From Yersinia bercovieri ATCC 43970 (GTDB taxonomy: Bacteria; Pseudomonadota; Gammaproteobacteria; Enterobacterales; Enterobacteriaceae): DNA of 64,000 nt. Shown in pieces: positions 32,264 through 40,352 of this stretch. The notes below the pieces were generated by a model. The model worked only from the letters and a program-made list of their open reading frames with translations, was not told the DNA's origin and made no database searches. Where the stretch lies: the NCBI RefSeq assembly GCF_013282745.1, contig NZ_CP054045.1, positions 9,928-73,927 of the forward strand, in the 5' to 3' direction. The position numbers and the translations under genes are program-made. Numbering within the stretch: the first letter of the stretch is position 1; every line of letters begins with the position of its first letter.

Positions 32264-32914
32264 TTAGTCATGAGTCAGTTCCCCGTATTTTTCTTTGTAT
32301 CGAGCCAACCAAAACCGGTCAGTTCGTGTGCGCTTCAGCTCTTCGTTTAGCTTATTTACTTCGTTAGCTAATCTTGAAGCTTCACGCGTTGCACCTCTCA
32401 CCATTGTTTTCGCTTCCTCTGGATCTCCAAACCGTACCAAGGAGTGAGCCAGCATATCCAGTTCAAAGCGCAGATCGGCATCGTGTCGCCAGAAGTTGGA
32501 CATCTGACGCGCCACACCGTAACCGCTGAATATATGGCAGCAGACGTGACCGGCTTTTATTTTTACATGACCGCGCTTATTGACCCACAGTAGCCCCCAG
32601 GCATTAGGTAAATCAGCTATATCGATTATTCCTTCTGGACAGATGTAATATCGGTACGTTCCCATTCCGGCAGTTTGGCCATTGCGGTGCGGTTTAGAAC
32701 GGTCGGCTAAAAAGTCAGAGCGGCTAATTTTTGATTCAACGACAATTGAGCCACCGTCAAAACCCCAGCGGTAGCCGAACACATCAGCACGCTCTCCGCC
32801 GTAAAGCCCGCCAACCTCCGTTAGCGCAACCTGGCAACCTGGCCCATTATTACTTTGTGGGCGTTTCAGCCACTTCACAGCTATCAAGTTGAGTTCATTG
32901 TGAGTGATAGACAT
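32264..32914 (-). CDS. PD-(D/E)XK nuclease-like (MmcB-type) protein
   Basis: 216 residues. The pattern GGERADVFGYRW...SIVVESKISRSDFLAD gives Asp44, Glu60 and Lys62, the D...ExK core of this fold; the segment YYICPEG...LPNAWGLLWVNKRGHVKI continues the pattern of MmcB-like DNA repair proteins and phage relatives. A C-terminal helix of about 50 residues is charged. It starts directly after the 207-residue gene (adjacent stop and start). Role in DNA entry or repair is an inference. Confidence 0.7.
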   Translation of the reverse strand: MSITHNELNLIAVKWLKRPQSNNGPGCQVALTEVGGLYGGERADVFGYRWGFDGGSIVVESKISRSDFLADRSKPHRNGQTAGMGTYRYYICPEGIIDIADLPNAWGLLWVNKRGHVKIKAGHVCCHIFSGYGVARQMSNFWRHDADLRFELDMLAHSLVRFGDPEEAKTMVRGATREASRLANEVNKLNEELKRTRTDRFWLARYKEKYGELTHD

Positions 32915-33538
32915 CTACTCCCCTCGCATAACAGCTGAAATCACGTAATCTCCGAAATCTGTCGTTTCATGATAATTGCGCTTAATTTTGCGCAGAACAC
33001 CAATAACAACAAGCCGCTGCACTTGTTCAGGCTCAAGGTCATGACCCCCAGAGTCCGGATCGTCACAACACTCAGTAAAGCGCTTGAGCGCGGAAATATC
33101 ATCATGTGTGACAAATGAACGCCAAGGCTGGAATAGGTGGTTAGAGGTCAAAAGCGCCTGGGTTGTTACTGGGACTTCTGCTTTAATTATATCTACTGCT
33201 TTAGCATGAGTTATATTACCAACCATTTTTTTATCAAACCAAACCTGCAAGTCTGAGATCGATATATCAGCAGGAATCTCGAGACTAGACTCATCTATGG
33301 CACCCTCGATAGTGCCATCAAGCCAACGTTGCGCCTCAGACATATTATTGAGTTGTAAGCAGTGAAGGGCTATTTGAGCACCTAAAAAAGTGCGAAATAA
33401 CAACCATGAATTTGACAACTCCCTGGCTGACGTTTCTATCAGGCTCGAATTCTCAATAACTAGATGGCGTAGTTTAGCGTTTACAATATCAAACTGAGTT
33501 TTAAGATCCTTTAGTTCAGTGCTTTTAGTTTTACTCAT
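32915..33538 (-). CDS. Unknown protein, 207 residues
   Basis: Mostly helical soluble protein with an N-terminal coiled coil (TELKDLKTQFDIVNAKLRHLVIENSSL) and a C-terminal part (LVVIGVLRKIKRNYHETTDFGDYVI) reminiscent of small phage/plasmid proteins. The stop abuts the start of the PD-(D/E)XK-like gene, so the two probably act together. Confidence 0.65.
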   Translation of the reverse strand: MSKTKSTELKDLKTQFDIVNAKLRHLVIENSSLIETSARELSNSWLLFRTFLGAQIALHCLQLNNMSEAQRWLDGTIEGAIDESSLEIPADISISDLQVWFDKKMVGNITHAKAVDIIKAEVPVTTQALLTSNHLFQPWRSFVTHDDISALKRFTECCDDPDSGGHDLEPEQVQRLVVIGVLRKIKRNYHETTDFGDYVISAVMRGE

Positions 33539-33580
33539 TCGTTAATTCTCCATAAGGTACTGAAATTATTTATTTGTTTC

Positions 33581-33769
33581 CTATTTATGTCTCTTGGGAA
33601 TTTTGTGCATATTCCCTTTAATTTTAATTTTGACGGCGGCAGGATACATTGACGTAATTACATGGATGTTATTCTTGATTACACTATCGATATTATCTGA
33701 TTGAGATTTCACGACTACTTTCCCCAAAGGGAACCCCATTCTATTCAAACAAATCATTGAAACTCTCAT
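33581..33769 (-). CDS. Small unknown basic protein
   Basis: 62 residues, basic C-terminus (KIKIKGNMHKIPKRHK). Its start overlaps the stop of the 110-residue gene by 4 bp (ATGA), which is the main support for it being real. Confidence 0.55.
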   Translation of the reverse strand: MRVSMICLNRMGFPLGKVVVKSQSDNIDSVIKNNIHVITSMYPAAVKIKIKGNMHKIPKRHK

Positions 33770-34098
33770 GCTAAAGCCCCTCTTTCAGATAACATTGCCA
33801 AAAGTGCAGCTTTTTCATGCAATATGAATAACTGTGGTAGTTCTTCAACTTCAATAATTGGATTGATTCGACATACGGATATTTTGTTAATTAAAACTTC
33901 TATTCCAGAAGTTAGTTCACATTCACAATTTTTGATGGCACTAATAATAATCTTTTTATCAAAACAATTTAAGGCACCAAGTTTTTTTATCACATAAAAT
34001 ACATCAACTAACTTATCAAACTTAAGAGTTATTAATTCACAAATTGAATGAAACTCAATGGAATGGCCTTTAACTTTCATTATGTATTTCATCTTCAC
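33766..34098 (-). CDS. Unknown leading-region protein, 110 residues
   Basis: Soluble, five cysteines, no familiar motif. The start codon has GGAGGTGAAG before it, part of the conserved leader, and a motif C operator lies 33 bp further up. Heads a two-gene unit with the 62-residue gene. Confidence 0.65.
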   Translation of the reverse strand: MKMKYIMKVKGHSIEFHSICELITLKFDKLVDVFYVIKKLGALNCFDKKIIISAIKNCECELTSGIEVLINKISVCRINPIIEVEELPQLFILHEKAALLAMLSERGALA

Positions 34099-34121
34099 CT
34101 CCGGTTATGAGCGATTGCCCT
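34099..34121 (-). promoter_or_regulatory. Conserved 5' leader, 110-residue gene
   Basis: Minus strand: AGGGCAATCGCTCATAACCG then GAG. Confidence 0.75.
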
Positions 34122-34131
34122 ACAATCAATA

Positions 34132-34149
34132 TTACCATTTATACGGTAA
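34132..34149. promoter_or_regulatory. Motif C operator
   Basis: TTACCATTTATACGGTAA. Confidence 0.75.
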
Positions 34150-34302
34150 TAAACAAGTAAAAAGTACAGATATCTGTTATAGTTTTTTAACCAGAAAAAA
34201 AGTTGCCGCGTCAAAATACGACATATGTCAAATTATTAGAATTATCACTGTAGAAATTTAGTTAATAACTACTAAACAACTAATTAAAAATAGGAATAGA
34301 TT

Positions 34303-34482
34303 ATGAATACAATATTTACAGACCCTTACTACGAATCTGCTGAAGGTGAATTAGTTACGAAGAAACGAGCACTATTAGAACTCAAAAAACATGGTATTGA
34401 AGATCCAACTGAATTTTTTAATGAGCTAAATGAAAAAGAACACTATGACGCTCAAGAAGTTCTTCGATGGCTGGGTTATTAA
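34303..34482 (+). CDS. Small acidic protein, 59 residues
   Basis: Start ATG after TAGGAATAGATT, a good ribosome binding site. The translation (MNTIFTDPYYESAEGELVTK...HYDAQEVLRWLGY) is acidic and helical, and looks like a real protein. No family known. It ends 49 bp before the tandem repeats. Confidence 0.65.
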   Translation: MNTIFTDPYYESAEGELVTKKRALLELKKHGIEDPTEFFNELNEKEHYDAQEVLRWLGY

Positions 34483-34530
34483 ATCTATCATTCATATATA
34501 AAGCACTTTTAAAACCAACAGCCGATACCA

Positions 34531-34566
34531 ATGCCACCAATGCCACCAATGCCACCAATGCCACCG
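34531..34566 (+). repeat. 9-bp microsatellite, four copies
   Basis: ATGCCACCA repeated four times, the last ending in G. It starts the 197-bp repeat array. Confidence 0.85.
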
Positions 34567-34710
34567 TTGTCACCGTTTTCCACATGAGCCGAGCCAGCCA
34601 GTAAGCCCCCACCAAAGGGGGCGATGTGGCGGGAGCGTCCCCGCGCGGAACAAGCACGGGGCGGCGATTGTGGTAAACGTTGGCAACTATTATCACTGAG
34701 TGCCTCCTGA

Positions 34711-34728
34711 TTTTGTGCATGCACAAAA
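34711..34728. repeat. Motif A site 5
   Basis: Perfect; palindromy extends to GATTTTG...CAAAATC. Confidence 0.85.
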
Positions 34729-34908
34729 TCACCTAATACTAACAGTCGAAACCAGAGCCGCCGTTGTCACCGTTTTCCACATGAGCCGAGCCAGCCAGTA
34801 AGCCCCCCACCAAAGGGGGCGATGTGGCGGGAGCGTCCCCGCGCTGAGCAAGCACGGGGCGGCGATTGTGGTAAACGTTGGCAACTATTATCACTGAGTG
34901 CCTCCTGA

Positions 34909-34926
34909 TTTTGTGCATGCACAAAA
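34909..34926. repeat. Motif A site 6
   Basis: Perfect; second copy within the tandem repeat array. Confidence 0.85.
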
Positions 34927-35098
34927 TCACCTAATACTAACAGTCGAAACCAGAGCCGCCGTTGTCACCGTTTTCCACATGAGCCGAGCCAGCCAGTAAG
35001 CCCCCCACCAAAGGGGGCGATGTGGCGGGAGTGTCCCCGTGCGGAGCAAGCACGGGGCGGCGATTGTGGTAAACGTTGACAACAAAACAAAAAACCCA

Positions 35099-35116
35099 TT
35101 ACCGTTTGAATGGTAA
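35099..35116. promoter_or_regulatory. Motif C operator, plus-strand gene
   Basis: TTACCGTTTGAATGGTAA, 42 bp before the gene at 35158. This gene lacks the CATAACCGGAG leader. Confidence 0.7.
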
Positions 35117-35157
35117 TGAGTTATATGTTTAAATAATCTATTAATTGCGAGGTTGCT

Positions 35158-35598
35158 ATGTATTATATAAATGATTTAACTAAAAAAAAATCAATATTAC
35201 GTATTAAGTCCAGCCAGGATGCAAAAACATTTTTAACCTGGGCTAAAGAATATTCACCGTCATGTGATTTTGTAATAAGTGATAATTATATATCTGTTAT
35301 TGAATCAGAATTATCATTAGAATATTTTGGGTTTTCTATAGAAATTTTTTGCACATTATTAATCACATTAAAAAATAAGAAATCATCCTTAGATAGTAAT
35401 CATAAGCTATTGTTTGAAACTCTTTTAAAAAAACCCAACGATACAATCTATAACTGCGCAATTAACTCAGGTGTAAATGCAACTCATGCATATAGGCCAA
35501 TAAATCAGTTAAAAGAATATTGTGCTAAAACATCAAGTTTGACTGGAGGGCGAAACCCATTCGTGTTTTTCACCTCAGTTAGAAATGACTTATCATGA
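35158..35598 (+). CDS. Unknown protein, 146 residues
   Basis: AT-rich gene with GCGAGGTTGCT before its ATG. The sequence has a helix-turn-helix-like C-terminal part (LLKKPNDTIYNCAINSGVNATHAYRPINQLKEYC) and might be a DNA-binding regulator, but this is weak. Overlaps the end of the convergent gene by 6 bp. Confidence 0.6.
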   Translation: MYYINDLTKKKSILRIKSSQDAKTFLTWAKEYSPSCDFVISDNYISVIESELSLEYFGFSIEIFCTLLITLKNKKSSLDSNHKLLFETLLKKPNDTIYNCAINSGVNATHAYRPINQLKEYCAKTSSLTGGRNPFVFFTSVRNDLS

Positions 35599-36126
35599 AA
35601 CGCAGACATCAATTTCAGTTGTATTTTTAGTTAAGTTAGTAGTTATAATTAAGTTAAGATGTCTAAATTTATATGTTGATACATAATTACCTGACTTCTC
35701 CTTTAATGACAGTTTTGATTGGTTGATAGTTTCAATTTCAGTCTCCGAAAAATCACAATATCTGTGCCTGGTTACGTAGATATCCAGGCAAATGCTATGA
35801 CTCTTACAGATATCCTTGGCTGCATCAGACAAGTGGGTTAACTCACTTAAACTTAAGCGATTTTCATCACCTAAATTTGTCAAGCATTGCTCTATTTTCA
35901 TAGTCCCTATCGTGGTTTGAACGTACTCCATCATGGCTGTAAGGTCTGCGTCTGAAAGGCACCTGGTCTGTTGGAATGATGACTCTAATAAATATAAAAA
36001 ACAGTGATGCGAACGATCAAAAATCTTTATTAATTGATCTGCAAAATCACCCAATTTATACGGTCTACTTTCCATGCTTAAAAAACTCTTTGAATATGTG
36101 GCTTCTCTCCAACTACACTCTTTCAC
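35593..36126 (-). CDS. Unknown protein, 177 residues
   Basis: Starts at a GTG (36126) with GGGATGGGAATAAA before it; an internal ATG at 36075 is possible. Seven cysteines, helical middle region, no signal peptide. No family recognised. Confidence 0.6.
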   Translation of the reverse strand: MKECSWREATYSKSFLSMESRPYKLGDFADQLIKIFDRSHHCFLYLLESSFQQTRCLSDADLTAMMEYVQTTIGTMKIEQCLTNLGDENRLSLSELTHLSDAAKDICKSHSICLDIYVTRHRYCDFSETEIETINQSKLSLKEKSGNYVSTYKFRHLNLIITTNLTKNTTEIDVCVS

Positions 36127-36247
36127 TTTATTCCCATCCCTAATTATTAATGCTATATTAAATAAGGTAAGCGCTGAACTTTAATATTATTACGCTAACT
36201 AATTATATCTTTGTTCTTAATCAGACAAAAGCTGCAAGGTGCTATTT

Positions 36248-36532
36248 ATGCGAACTAAGTCGCAAGCTGAAAAGAAGAGTCAAATTGATAAATTAAAATA
36301 TATCCCTATGCCCATTATGTGCCATATTGACGATAGAATATTTGTTGCTGAAAAATTGAGTATGCTTCACGAACGTTATAGAGAACGTATTGCTGGCTTA
36401 TATACTAAAGTTTTCTTTTTAAATTTACATGACCCTAAAATATCAGATTTAAAAAGGCTAGGTCATGCCAGGCAAAAAGCTAACCAATGGATATTAGAGT
36501 TTATTAATGGAATAATTGAAAATAATTCGTAG
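36248..36532 (+). CDS. Unknown protein, 94 residues
   Basis: ATG at 36248 has AAGGTG six bases upstream, better than the GTG at 36239. Basic, helical protein. Overlaps the 3' end of the par operon third gene by 29 bp on the opposite strand. Confidence 0.6.
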   Translation: MRTKSQAEKKSQIDKLKYIPMPIMCHIDDRIFVAEKLSMLHERYRERIAGLYTKVFFLNLHDPKISDLKRLGHARQKANQWILEFINGIIENNS

Positions 36533-37250
36533 ACTTTTTAATTTTATATTTTCCTTCAAAACATATTAACAAATCATCTTTAAGCAATTCATCTAACACA
36601 GCACTAACATCGGTAATCAAAGGAACCGAGCTTTTTGCACTTATCGATATAGCGATGTTGACGTTACTGAACCCGTCTTGGTCATCATAGACAGATAAAA
36701 AACAGTACGCTCTTAGTGCTAATTCTGGATTTGAATACTTATCAAAATATTCTTTCGATGGCTCCTGGTTTACTTCTCTAACTTTATCCCTAAATTGCTG
36801 ATATTTATTGGCAGCAATAAGCCATTTGCTAGCTTCATTTACATCATAATAATCAGGCACCTGATCCATATCTCGGCCTGAATCAGTGAACGTTCTCGCC
36901 CAGGAACACCAATCAAGATCATTGGTAGGTTGTACTTTTTGACTCTCCAAATAGTGCCAAGCTGTTTTCGCAGCCCAAAGTGGGGTGGTCTTATTTCTCA
37001 TCCAACTAAACAACGTATTCGAATAAATCGGCTTATCCAATTGCCTATATCCTAACTCGAACGCCAATTTACCTAGAAGTGTTCCAGCTTCCTCTTTTGA
37101 TAAACCTTGGTTCATTGCGCAAGTTTGCACAAACAGGGAAATTGGAATCCCACGGTCTTTATTTGTCAGGGCTGCATAATATGTAGCTGCATGCTGTTCT
37201 TGTAAAGAGATCGGGTCGCCCCGATCCTCTTGCTTAGCGGATGAAGTCAT
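36504..37250 (-). CDS. Third gene of the par operon, unknown
   Basis: 248 residues, 2 bp downstream of parB and so surely cotranscribed. The N-terminal half (TCAMNQGLSKEEAGTLLGKLAFELGYRQLDKPIYSNTLFSWMRN) contains a possible helix-turn-helix; the rest is helical. Perhaps a partition accessory or replication regulator. No family known to me. Confidence 0.65.
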   Translation of the reverse strand: MTSSAKQEDRGDPISLQEQHAATYYAALTNKDRGIPISLFVQTCAMNQGLSKEEAGTLLGKLAFELGYRQLDKPIYSNTLFSWMRNKTTPLWAAKTAWHYLESQKVQPTNDLDWCSWARTFTDSGRDMDQVPDYYDVNEASKWLIAANKYQQFRDKVREVNQEPSKEYFDKYSNPELALRAYCFLSVYDDQDGFSNVNIAISISAKSSVPLITDVSAVLDELLKDDLLICFEGKYKIKKSTNYFQLFH

Positions 37251-37252
37251 AT

Positions 37253-38644
37253 TTATTGACCGCCTTCAAAGTAGCCAGTTAAGGTAAACTCTTCCGCTGC
37301 TATCTCTTTAATTGAACTATCAGATAAAAGTTTGATCACCACATGATTTGGCTGCTCTGCTTTTTTCATCAAAATCACACAGTCGGTATCATTCCAGCGT
37401 CCCGCAACTTGTAACTCAATTTTCTTAACTGGCTTATTCTTTTTATCTTTGCCACTTCCTGCTGCCCCACTATTCTCTGTACCATTGGTGCTTAATTTTA
37501 TATCTATCACAGATAGAAGCATTTCAGCATCCATACTTTCTTCTTCAGTCAGAGAGCGGCGTTGCGTTAGGATATTCTCAGCCACTGATTTTAACGACAC
37601 GAGAGCTGCAAGTTCGGCGGCCTCTTTACTCGCAAACTTCAAGTTAGATGAAGTTGAAGGTGCGACATTAAACTCATGTGCAAAAGTAGTCTCAGCTGTA
37701 GAGATCCATTGATTATCTACAGGCTGCAAATATATGAATGCTTCACCCGTTTCTCCTCCCATCACTTCAATTTTTTGTGCATGCACAAAATCAAAAGCCA
37801 CTTCATCATTGTGGTTTTTAGTCGCAACATTTTCTTTTGAAGTAACTTCATTTGTTAGACTTTGACTATTAACCGCTTGGTGTCCTGAATCTTTAGTGCT
37901 GTCTGTAGGTGCTTTCAGCACATCTAGAGACATTGCTTTCAACACTTTCTGTGCACTACTGCGATCTACTTCTCCACTGTCAATAAAGGCTCGGCATAAA
38001 CTTTCATTGGCTTTATGGATTTTTAATAAAGAGTTGAGCGTCCAGGGATCAACCGTTTCACCATTTTGATATACTTTAATTAGGTAGTCCGGTAACTCAG
38101 CAAGAGCTTGCACTTTGGATACCCAAGCCCCTGTTTGACCAATACTCTTCGCTATAGACTCTTGAGTCAGGGTCTTGCCTTCAGCTTTTGCCAACGCCTT
38201 ACATTCAATTATCCAATTAGCAACATCGAGTAAATTCATATTATCTCGGGCAACATTATTAGTGCCTTGTTCCCAATAATTTTCGAAATCACTACGATTT
38301 TGCAAACTTGGATCTATTATTATCTTCAACTTCCAATCAGGCTTAGCCTCTTTAGCTTTTATACCTGCAAGGGTACGCGTAGCACCATGATGAATGCGAT
38401 AACCTTTATCATCCTTGGGATATACGGTACAAGGCTCACGCTGTCCCTGGCGCTCATCTAAGAACTCTTTGACATAGGACTCAATCAGCGCTTCATTATA
38501 TTTTTTTCGTGGATTTACTACGACATAACACTCTTCAGGATCAACGTAGAACACCTGACCGGCAATGTTTTTTTGATTAGCGGAAGCTGAACGCGAAATT
38601 GATTCAAGCGCTGGAATATTTAAAGTAATAGGTTTCTTGCTCAT
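37253..38644 (-). CDS. parB: ParB-family partition protein
   Basis: 463 residues. ParB/Srx-type core: VDPEECYVVVNPRKKYNEALIESYV, then the box-II-like RIHHGATRTLAGIKA, and a KorB-type helix-turn-helix (TQESIAKSIGQTGAWVSKVQALAELPDYLIKVY, about 160-195). The long C-terminal third is plasmid-specific. It overlaps parA by 4 bp. ParB binds a centromere and is moved by ParA. The gene contains a motif A site that encodes DFVHAQK (about residues 284-290). Family call is firm. Confidence 0.88.
   Translation of the reverse strand: MSKKPITLNIPALESISRSASANQKNIAGQVFYVDPEECYVVVNPRKKYNEALIESYVKEFLDERQGQREPCTVYPKDDKGYRIHHGATRTLAGIKAKEAKPDWKLKIIIDPSLQNRSDFENYWEQGTNNVARDNMNLLDVANWIIECKALAKAEGKTLTQESIAKSIGQTGAWVSKVQALAELPDYLIKVYQNGETVDPWTLNSLLKIHKANESLCRAFIDSGEVDRSSAQKVLKAMSLDVLKAPTDSTKDSGHQAVNSQSLTNEVTSKENVATKNHNDEVAFDFVHAQKIEVMGGETGEAFIYLQPVDNQWISTAETTFAHEFNVAPSTSSNLKFASKEAAELAALVSLKSVAENILTQRRSLTEEESMDAEMLLSVIDIKLSTNGTENSGAAGSGKDKKNKPVKKIELQVAGRWNDTDCVILMKKAEQPNHVVIKLLSDSSIKEIAAEEFTLTGYFEGGQ
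37773..37790. repeat. Motif A site 7, inside parB
   Basis: Perfect 18-bp palindrome within the coding sequence. Confidence 0.85.
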
Positions 38645-39510
38645 TGTGCCACCCCTAAGAAAATATGGTTTAAGACATTCTTAACTTCTTTAGCTGCTAG
38701 ACGGGCATTACCATCATCAAATTTCCAGACAGGGATCGCTGTATCTGTCGATATGCCGAAGGTTTCACGGTCGTTAATGCACGGTGTCAAATTCACGTCT
38801 AGCTGTTTAAGTTGTGCTAGATAGTCTTTATGGCGGCTTCTACGAGAGTTAAATTTGTTTGGAATGACAATATAAGAGGGCTTCGTCATATTCTGACCTG
38901 GATTATTAGCATTAATATTGTCAATAAGTTCATTGGTTATAGAAATGGCGTCACCTACACCGCCTATTGAAAGCCCCCCCATCTCAGTAACTAAAACAGC
39001 ATGAGTGCATGCCAGCAGACCTGCTTGTTGCCGGTTACCTTCTCCTGGCGGGGTATCAATTACAATCACGTCGAAATCATCACGTAAAGATTGCAAATGG
39101 AAGTATGGATAAACAACGATGCCATCACTCATTGGACGCGAATCAATGCCTTTCATTTCATGTTCAGCAGGCAATAGCCAGATATTCGGGTGGTTGGGCA
39201 TTTCATAAATCGGCTTTGTAATGCCTTCATCACTGAAGAGATCACTGGCCCGCGCAAACTCAGATAAATCAGGGATAACATTTTCGAAAAACATTTTCGT
39301 TATATGTTTATCAAAATCAATTACCAACACTTTTAAGCCAAGGCTAGCTAAATACCAAGCTTCATGCGCGGTGACTGTCGTTTTACCAACCCCACCTTTA
39401 TCATTAGAGTTACCAAAGATGGGACGAGCAGTACGAATAGCTTCTACAATTTTCTTATGTAACAAGCTAGCAGACGAAAGACTTTTCTTGCTCTTAACAG
39501 ACTGAACCAT
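38641..39510 (-). CDS. parA: ParA-family partition ATPase
   Basis: 289 residues. Deviant Walker A NDKGGVGKTT (Lys38, Lys43), Walker A' VLVIDFDKH, Walker B VIVIDTPPGEGN. There is no large N-terminal DNA-binding domain, only about 30 extra residues. It positions plasmid copies together with ParB. A changed copy of the CATAACCGGAG leader lies just upstream, and three motif A sites lie 200-300 bp upstream. Confidence 0.93.
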   Translation of the reverse strand: MVQSVKSKKSLSSASLLHKKIVEAIRTARPIFGNSNDKGGVGKTTVTAHEAWYLASLGLKVLVIDFDKHITKMFFENVIPDLSEFARASDLFSDEGITKPIYEMPNHPNIWLLPAEHEMKGIDSRPMSDGIVVYPYFHLQSLRDDFDVIVIDTPPGEGNRQQAGLLACTHAVLVTEMGGLSIGGVGDAISITNELIDNINANNPGQNMTKPSYIVIPNKFNSRRSRHKDYLAQLKQLDVNLTPCINDRETFGISTDTAIPVWKFDDGNARLAAKEVKNVLNHIFLGVAQ

Positions 39511-39519
39511 TAATGAAAT

Positions 39520-39542
39520 CTCCGGTTATGGATGATTATCCT
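39520..39542 (-). promoter_or_regulatory. Conserved 5' leader, parA (diverged)
   Basis: Minus strand: AGGATAATCATCCATAACCG then GAG. Links parA to the leading-region genes; no good motif C copy is seen here. Confidence 0.65.
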
Positions 39543-39710
39543 GCGCCTCCGATGGCGTTCTCATGATAGATATTACACTTATCTGTCATATTAGCAACTG
39601 AGTTTTGTAGGATTTATTCTAAAAAATTGACCACAATCACAAACTTATCTCTTGACAGTCATTTGCATAAAACACTGTCTATACAGCAAGTTAATCAGAA
39701 AATTTCAATA

Positions 39711-39728
39711 TTTTGTGCATGCACAAAA
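39711..39728. repeat. Motif A site 8
   Basis: Perfect; first of the three-site cluster upstream of parA. Confidence 0.85.
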
Positions 39729-39757
39729 CTCACATCTAAAATTTCACTTTGCTAAAT

Positions 39758-39775
39758 TTTTGTGCATGCACAAAA
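39758..39775. repeat. Motif A site 9
   Basis: Perfect; second of the cluster. Confidence 0.85.
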
Positions 39776-39797
39776 CAACGCTCATAATCAGACTCAA

Positions 39798-39815
39798 ATT
39801 TGTGCATGCACAAAA
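39798..39815. repeat. Motif A site 10
   Basis: ATTTGTGCATGCACAAAA, one mismatch; third of the cluster. Confidence 0.8.
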
Positions 39816-39849
39816 ATTTGTACTCATCTAACAAAAAACATCATCAGTC

Positions 39850-39882
39850 CTTGATACAAATTTATATCATATCTATGATACA
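39850..39882. promoter_or_regulatory. Motif B operator plus half-site
   Basis: TTGATACAAATTTATATCAT (39850-39869) and ATGATACAG (39874-39882), upstream of the 91-residue gene at 39911. Confidence 0.75.
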
Positions 39883-39910
39883 GAAAAGTGTTATTTTTAA
39901 GAGGTTAAAA

Positions 39911-40186
39911 ATGGCTATCAAAACCAAGCACTATATCCCCAACAAACAACGTTATCAGAACTATGTAAATCGACTAAAAGAACAAGGTGGCGCTATAAAG
40001 AAAATATACTTTGAGAAAGAAGAACTGGAACAAATAGAGCAATTGAAAAATAAACTAATGCTGTCCGACAAAGCAACCGTGTCAGATATTGTCAAAGCAG
40101 TCATACTTATTGCATCAGAAGGTGAATTATATACATCTAGTGGAATAGTTAATATTTCTGCACTGACAACAATAAATAAAGCATGA
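39911..40186 (+). CDS. Small RHH-like protein, candidate regulator
   Basis: 91 residues from the ATG at 39911 (AAGAGGTTAAAA upstream). Basic N-terminus, then IKKIYFEKEELEQIEQLKNKL...ATVSDIVKAVILIA, a strand-helix-helix pattern like ribbon-helix-helix proteins. Preceded by motif B, so it may repress its own transcription and that of the transfer operons. A longer frame to 39800 runs through operator sequence and is rejected. Confidence 0.6.
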   Translation: MAIKTKHYIPNKQRYQNYVNRLKEQGGAIKKIYFEKEELEQIEQLKNKLMLSDKATVSDIVKAVILIASEGELYTSSGIVNISALTTINKA

Positions 40187-40352
40187 ATGATGACCAAACA
40201 GCAAAATAGAGTAATCAGTAAAATGAAAACCGTCACATCCGTGATAACGCTATCCAAACCTAGCTTCTAAGACTCGACATATCATACCGACAAAAATAAC
40301 GTCGAATAATAAAGAACACTCAAATCAAATAATCAATAATCCTCAGCGCACA

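Larger units (their letters stand above)
34563..35080. repeat. 197-198-bp tandem repeat, about 2.6 copies, each with motif A
   Basis: Unit boundaries judged from CACATGAGCCGAGCCAGCCA at 34581, 34778 and 34976. The unit holds GCCCCCACCAAAGGGGGC and GTCCCCGCG...CACGGGGC stems, and motif A between copies. Copies are almost identical. The frames running through it on the minus strand are the same peptide repeated with drifting ends and are not called as genes. Confidence 0.85.
39511..39910. other. Candidate centromere/replication control region
   Basis: AT-rich 400 bp between parA and a divergent small gene. Three motif A sites (39711, 39758, 39798) spaced 47 and 40 bp, then a motif B operator and half-site. 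This is where a ParB centromere is expected. No reading frame longer than the annotated ones. Confidence 0.6.

Noticed and set aside
34418-34930. Minus-strand frames beginning MILCMHKIRR
   Set aside because: They are products of the 197-bp tandem repeat and motif A, with ends that change between copies.
39800-39910. Longer N-terminus for the 91-residue gene
   Set aside because: It would translate motif A and the motif B operator; the ATG at 39911 has a proper ribosome binding site.
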